DNA of 64,000 nt from Planctomycetota bacterium (GTDB taxonomy: Bacteria; Planctomycetota; UBA11346): contig JACDEI010000002.1 of the NCBI GenBank assembly GCA_013816485.1, positions 160,322 through 224,321 of the forward strand, written 5' to 3'. Each line of letters opens with the position of its first letter. Position 1 is the first letter of the stretch. The translations under genes and the position numbers were made by a program. Below are positions 61,178-64,000 of this stretch, one piece after another. Under the pieces are notes generated by a model. It was given only the letters and a program-made list of their open reading frames with translations, did not search any database and was not told the origin of the DNA.

Positions 61178-62038
61178 ATGCCCACCCTCCTGATTGCCGC
61201 TCCACTCGCTCTTGATGATCTGCCGCAGGGCAAAGGACTGCTCGGTGGCGCCGGTGGCTATGCGGCGATAGCGGCGGCACCCTTGGCGCACACCCAGTTG
61301 TGGGCGCGTGGCGGCAAGGACATCACCCCGCAGGTACGCGGCATCCTCGAACACCGTCGTATCGATCTCACCGGGGTGGATTGGACTGGCGCAACCACGC
61401 GTGGTGGTCCCGGCGTCCCGCGGACCACGGGTTACGCGCTGCCGGAAGTCGAGCCGACGCAGGCGGAGGATCTCGGTGCGGTGCTGATCGCTGACCTCGC
61501 GCCCGACGAATGGCGCCGTGCCGTGCGCGTGGTGCAGGCGCTGCCCGGTGGCGAGACTCGCAGTCTGGTGGCGGCGCCCAATATCAACGACCTGGAGGAC
61601 GAACGTTTCCGCGCTGAGGTCTGCGCTGCGGCCGATGTGCTGATCGTGCCGGCGGCCCAGGCGGTGGCGCTGACCGTCACCATCGACGTGCTCGCCGCGG
61701 GCCGCGCCCTGGAGTCGCTGGGAGCCAAGTGCGTGATCCTGACCGCCGGACCACTCGGTGGATTGATCGTCTACCGCCAGAAGACCACCACCTACCCGGC
61801 GCTGCCGGTCGAGACCGTTGACGGCAACGGGGTCGGGGCGGCATTCGCCGGTGCCCTGGCTGCCTGGTTGACCGGTGCCGGAAAAGACGATTTCAAGGCG
61901 ATAAAACGCGGTTGTGCGGTGGCCAGCGGGGTCGCCAGCATCTGCGCCCAGGGTTTCGGACCGAAAAAGCTGCTGGGGGCGGATCGCAAGGAGTACCTGG
62001 AACGGTTCAATCGTCTTAGGCGCGCGGCCAAAGGCTGA
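61178..62038 (+). CDS. PfkB/ribokinase-family protein, probably without kinase activity
   Basis: A 286-residue protein with PfkB fold signatures: GGAGGYAAIAAAPLA near residue 23 and a final helix block VETVDGNGVGAAFAGALAAWL near 208-228. In active kinases that block is DTTGAGD, whose last Asp is the catalytic base; here it is GNGVGA, so the Asp is Ala and the anion-hole sequence is altered. Other kinases of the family in this window (rbsK) are intact. It may be a binding protein or regulator. 30 nt after the nitroreductase. Confidence 0.75.
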   Translation: MPTLLIAAPLALDDLPQGKGLLGGAGGYAAIAAAPLAHTQLWARGGKDITPQVRGILEHRRIDLTGVDWTGATTRGGPGVPRTTGYALPEVEPTQAEDLGAVLIADLAPDEWRRAVRVVQALPGGETRSLVAAPNINDLEDERFRAEVCAAADVLIVPAAQAVALTVTIDVLAAGRALESLGAKCVILTAGPLGGLIVYRQKTTTYPALPVETVDGNGVGAAFAGALAAWLTGAGKDDFKAIKRGCAVASGVASICAQGFGPKKLLGADRKEYLERFNRLRRAAKG

Positions 62039-62108
62039 GGTATGGTGCACCATCCGATTGCTTCAGGTTCCGGGCGACACGCCAAGAAACGAACGCTCGA
62101 ACCCTGCG

Positions 62109-62137
62109 TTGACACCTTCCCCTGGCACCATTAGCTC
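62109..62137 (+). promoter_or_regulatory. Possible promoter of the Ser/Thr kinase gene
   Basis: TTGACA (62109-62114) is a perfect -35, 17 nt before TAGCTC (62132-62137). The -10 is weak but the same hexamer follows TTGACT upstream of holA. The predicted leader is about 21 nt and includes the AGGAG ribosome site. Confidence 0.35.
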
Positions 62138-62164
62138 ACAACCGGTTGCTGTAGGAGCTTGGCG

Positions 62165-63157
62165 ATGCAAGAAATCCAATACGTCACGAACTACCAGATC
62201 CTGCGCAAGATCGCCACCGGCGGTATGGGCTCGGTCTACCTCGCGGAGCAGCTCGGCGCGGAGAGCTTCCGCAAAGTCGTGGCAATCAAGACCATCAAGA
62301 AGGAGTTCCTGAAGAACAAGGAGAACGTCGATCTCTTCGTCGGTGAAGCCAAACTGGTGGCCGACTTGATCCATGAGAACGTCCTTCAGGTCTACCAACT
62401 TGGCCAGACCAAGGGCATCTACTACATCGTGATGGAATACGCCCACGGCAAGAACCTCGCCGACGTCATCCGTTCACACAAGGATCGCCACAAGGTCACC
62501 AACGTCGAGATCGGCGCTTTCATCATCAGCCGTGTCTGCCGTGCACTGAACTACGCCCACGAAGCCAAGGACATGGCGGGCAAGCCGCAGAACATCGTCC
62601 ACCGCGACGTGACGCCCTCGAACATCATCATCACCTACGGCGGCGTGGTGAAGCTCACCGACTTCGGTATCGCCAAGGCCGTGATCATGAACACCCCGGA
62701 CGAAGCCGAAGTGATCATGGGCAAACTGCCGTACATGAGCCCGGAACAGGCCAAGTTCCAAGGCACCACGCGTCAGAGCGACGTGTTCAGCCTGGGCCTC
62801 GTCATGTACGAACTGCTTACCAACACCTCGGTCTACAACGTCAACGACATCGATGATCTGGTCGACAAGATGGACAACTACTCCATCAAGTCACCGCGCC
62901 GGTTGAATCCGCACATCCCGGAAAAACTTGAAGCGATCATGATGAAGTCGCTGGAAGTGAACCCGGCCAATCGCTACGCCACCGCGCGCGAGTTTTGCCA
63001 GGACCTCGAACACTACATGTATGACGGCGGCTACGGCCCAACCAACGAGAAGCTCGCTCGCTACCTTGGTCGCCTATTCCCCGAAGAGAGCGCCGCGCCG
63101 ATCACCGGCGTCGGCTCGCCAGCGACCAGCAGCCCCGCCGGCGCCACGCCGGCCTGA
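62165..63157 (+). CDS. Serine/threonine protein kinase
   Basis: A 330-residue Hanks-type kinase, cytoplasmic, with no membrane helix. Glycine loop GGMGSVYLAEQ, Lys in VVAIKTIKKEF, catalytic loop HRDVTPSNIII, DFGIAK, and LPYMSPEQAKFQG are intact, so it should be active. The HRDVTPSN form of the catalytic loop is common in myxobacteria and Planctomycetota. A short Ala/Pro/Gly-rich tail follows. Start at ATG 62165 with AGGAG 7 nt upstream; an upstream TTG (62159) is less likely. Confidence 0.93.
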   Translation: MQEIQYVTNYQILRKIATGGMGSVYLAEQLGAESFRKVVAIKTIKKEFLKNKENVDLFVGEAKLVADLIHENVLQVYQLGQTKGIYYIVMEYAHGKNLADVIRSHKDRHKVTNVEIGAFIISRVCRALNYAHEAKDMAGKPQNIVHRDVTPSNIIITYGGVVKLTDFGIAKAVIMNTPDEAEVIMGKLPYMSPEQAKFQGTTRQSDVFSLGLVMYELLTNTSVYNVNDIDDLVDKMDNYSIKSPRRLNPHIPEKLEAIMMKSLEVNPANRYATAREFCQDLEHYMYDGGYGPTNEKLARYLGRLFPEESAAPITGVGSPATSSPAGATPA

Positions 63158-63207
63158 CGCATCATGCACGACTTGCGTGACGCGCCGGCGATTCAGCATC
63201 GCCGGTC

Positions 63208-63930
63208 ATGCGTCGCGCCCTGATCATCCAACACCTCGCCTGCGAAGGCCCCGCCCGGCTCCGTCCCCTGCTGGAACGTCGCGGTTTCGCCATCGACACC
63301 GTCCATGCCTTCGATGGACAAACGGTGCCGACCGCACTCAGCCATGACTTGTTGGTGGTGATGGGTGGATCGATGGGCGTGGGCGATATCGGCGATCAAA
63401 AGTATCCGTTCCTGGCCGCTGAAGCGGGGTTACTGAAATCCGCGCTCGCACGCAACCAAGCGGTGCTCGGTATCTGTCTGGGAGCGCAACTGCTCGCGCA
63501 CGCCGCGGGCGCGGTGGTGCAGCCCAATCGCAAAGATGGCGTGGTCGTGCGCGAGGTCGGCTGGGCGCCGGTCGATTTCCTCGGTGCTGGTCTGCGCCCC
63601 GAACTCGCCGGGCTTGGCCCGCGTGAGACCATGCTGCACTGGCATGGCGATACTTTCGCCATGCCCAGCGGAGCGCTGCACTTGGCCTCGACGCCCGCAT
63701 GTGCGAATCAACTCTTCCGCCTGCCGCGCCAGGTCGGCATCCAGTTCCATCCCGAGATTGATGCTCAGTCGATCAGCGAATGGGTACGGCTGGATGGCGA
63801 CTACGTGACGCTGGCGAACGGCCCCGAGGGTGCGGCCCGCGTGTTGGCCGACACCGGAGAGTACCTGGAACAGCATCACCGGATCGGCGATCGCCTGCTC
63901 GACAACATCCTGGGAGAGATCACCCGCTGA
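63208..63930 (+). CDS. Class I glutamine amidotransferase-like protein
   Basis: A 240-residue GATase domain protein. The nucleophile is Cys in LGICLGAQLLAHAAG (near residue 89), with His-Glu in GIQFHPEID (near 177). VVMGGSMGVGD near the N-terminus is the oxyanion loop. It is free-standing, without a synthetase domain, like GuaA-related or gamma-glutamyl hydrolase-like members. Downstream 63931-64000 shows nothing I can call. Confidence 0.88.
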   Translation: MRRALIIQHLACEGPARLRPLLERRGFAIDTVHAFDGQTVPTALSHDLLVVMGGSMGVGDIGDQKYPFLAAEAGLLKSALARNQAVLGICLGAQLLAHAAGAVVQPNRKDGVVVREVGWAPVDFLGAGLRPELAGLGPRETMLHWHGDTFAMPSGALHLASTPACANQLFRLPRQVGIQFHPEIDAQSISEWVRLDGDYVTLANGPEGAARVLADTGEYLEQHHRIGDRLLDNILGEITR

Positions 63931-64000
63931 CGCCTCAGGTGGCGACAGCGTACGAACTGAGGATCATTTGCCGTCTTCGTGGGCGCTTGCCTTGGTGACG

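Noticed and set aside
1-64000. tRNA or rRNA genes, insertion sequences or prophage genes
   Set aside because: I looked in the intergenic regions and found no cloverleaf, rRNA core sequence, transposase or phage structural gene. A covariance-model scan would be decisive.
63931-64000. Possible C-terminus of a minus-strand gene at the right edge
   Set aside because: Short open stretches exist on the minus strand but none has a recognisable sequence in 70 nt.

Overview
This is a gene-dense, GC-rich chromosomal window with no rRNA, tRNA, CRISPR array, transposase or phage gene that I could recognise. It comes from a Gram-negative (diderm) bacterium: it carries LPS-transport genes (lptB, an lptF/lptG pair), a TolC/RND/MFP efflux operon, and a signal peptidase I with a very large insertion. 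PATAN (DUF4388)-type proteins with PEGA and beta-propeller parts, a Ser/Thr kinase with an HRDVTPSN catalytic loop, autotransporter-associated strand repeats, a heparinase-like lyase and a DUF4380-type protein together suggest the PVC group, most likely Planctomycetota. That placement is inference from gene content.

Layout. 1-5646 (minus): lepB, lptB, holA, a zinc-ribbon membrane protein and the 5' part of rsmB, which runs off the left edge. 5647-6168: a gene-free leader. 6169-10161 (plus): three type IV pilin/pseudopilin-like proteins. 10167-11374 (minus): HAD protein and PlsC-type acyltransferase. 11497-17178 (plus): a giant exported PQQ-propeller/PDZ protein, acpS and a DapC-like aminotransferase. 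17321-27901 (minus): putA and two very large PATAN/PEGA/propeller membrane proteins. 28020-29897: LD-carboxypeptidase and ribokinase, convergent. 30059-36706 (plus): uvrA, an inositol-monophosphatase-family gene and a Fur-box-headed feoA-feoB-small Cys-rich protein operon. 36730-40917 (minus): radical SAM, ffh, folK, a GGQ release-factor-like protein and queD. 41058-47503 (minus): tetR-MFP-RND-TolC efflux operon behind a palindromic operator. 47739-53117 (minus): heparinase-like lyase, dGTPase and rpe. 53193-64000: ABC permease, thioredoxin, a repeat-rich surface protein with a C-terminal sorting-like tail, a DUF4380-like protein (minus), lptF-lptG, nitroreductase, a degenerate PfkB protein, a Ser/Thr kinase and a glutamine amidotransferase. 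In the last 70 bases (63931-64000) I see no supportable gene.

The most unusual feature is a set of interspersed inverted-repeat elements. Six share one design: short tandem arrays of a 7-bp unit, a 28-101 nt spacer that differs between copies, then the same 7-bp array inverted. Three sequence types occur (GTCCGGG, GTCCGAN, and GGCTACG/GACTACG). The best-preserved copies also carry a terminal ATTGCCACGGTC. Two further elements are REP-doublet-like (REPIN-like), with other cores. Most sit immediately beside stop codons, but one copy lies in frame inside uvrA and adds about 49 residues. No RAYT or other mobilising enzyme is present in the window, so how they spread is unknown.
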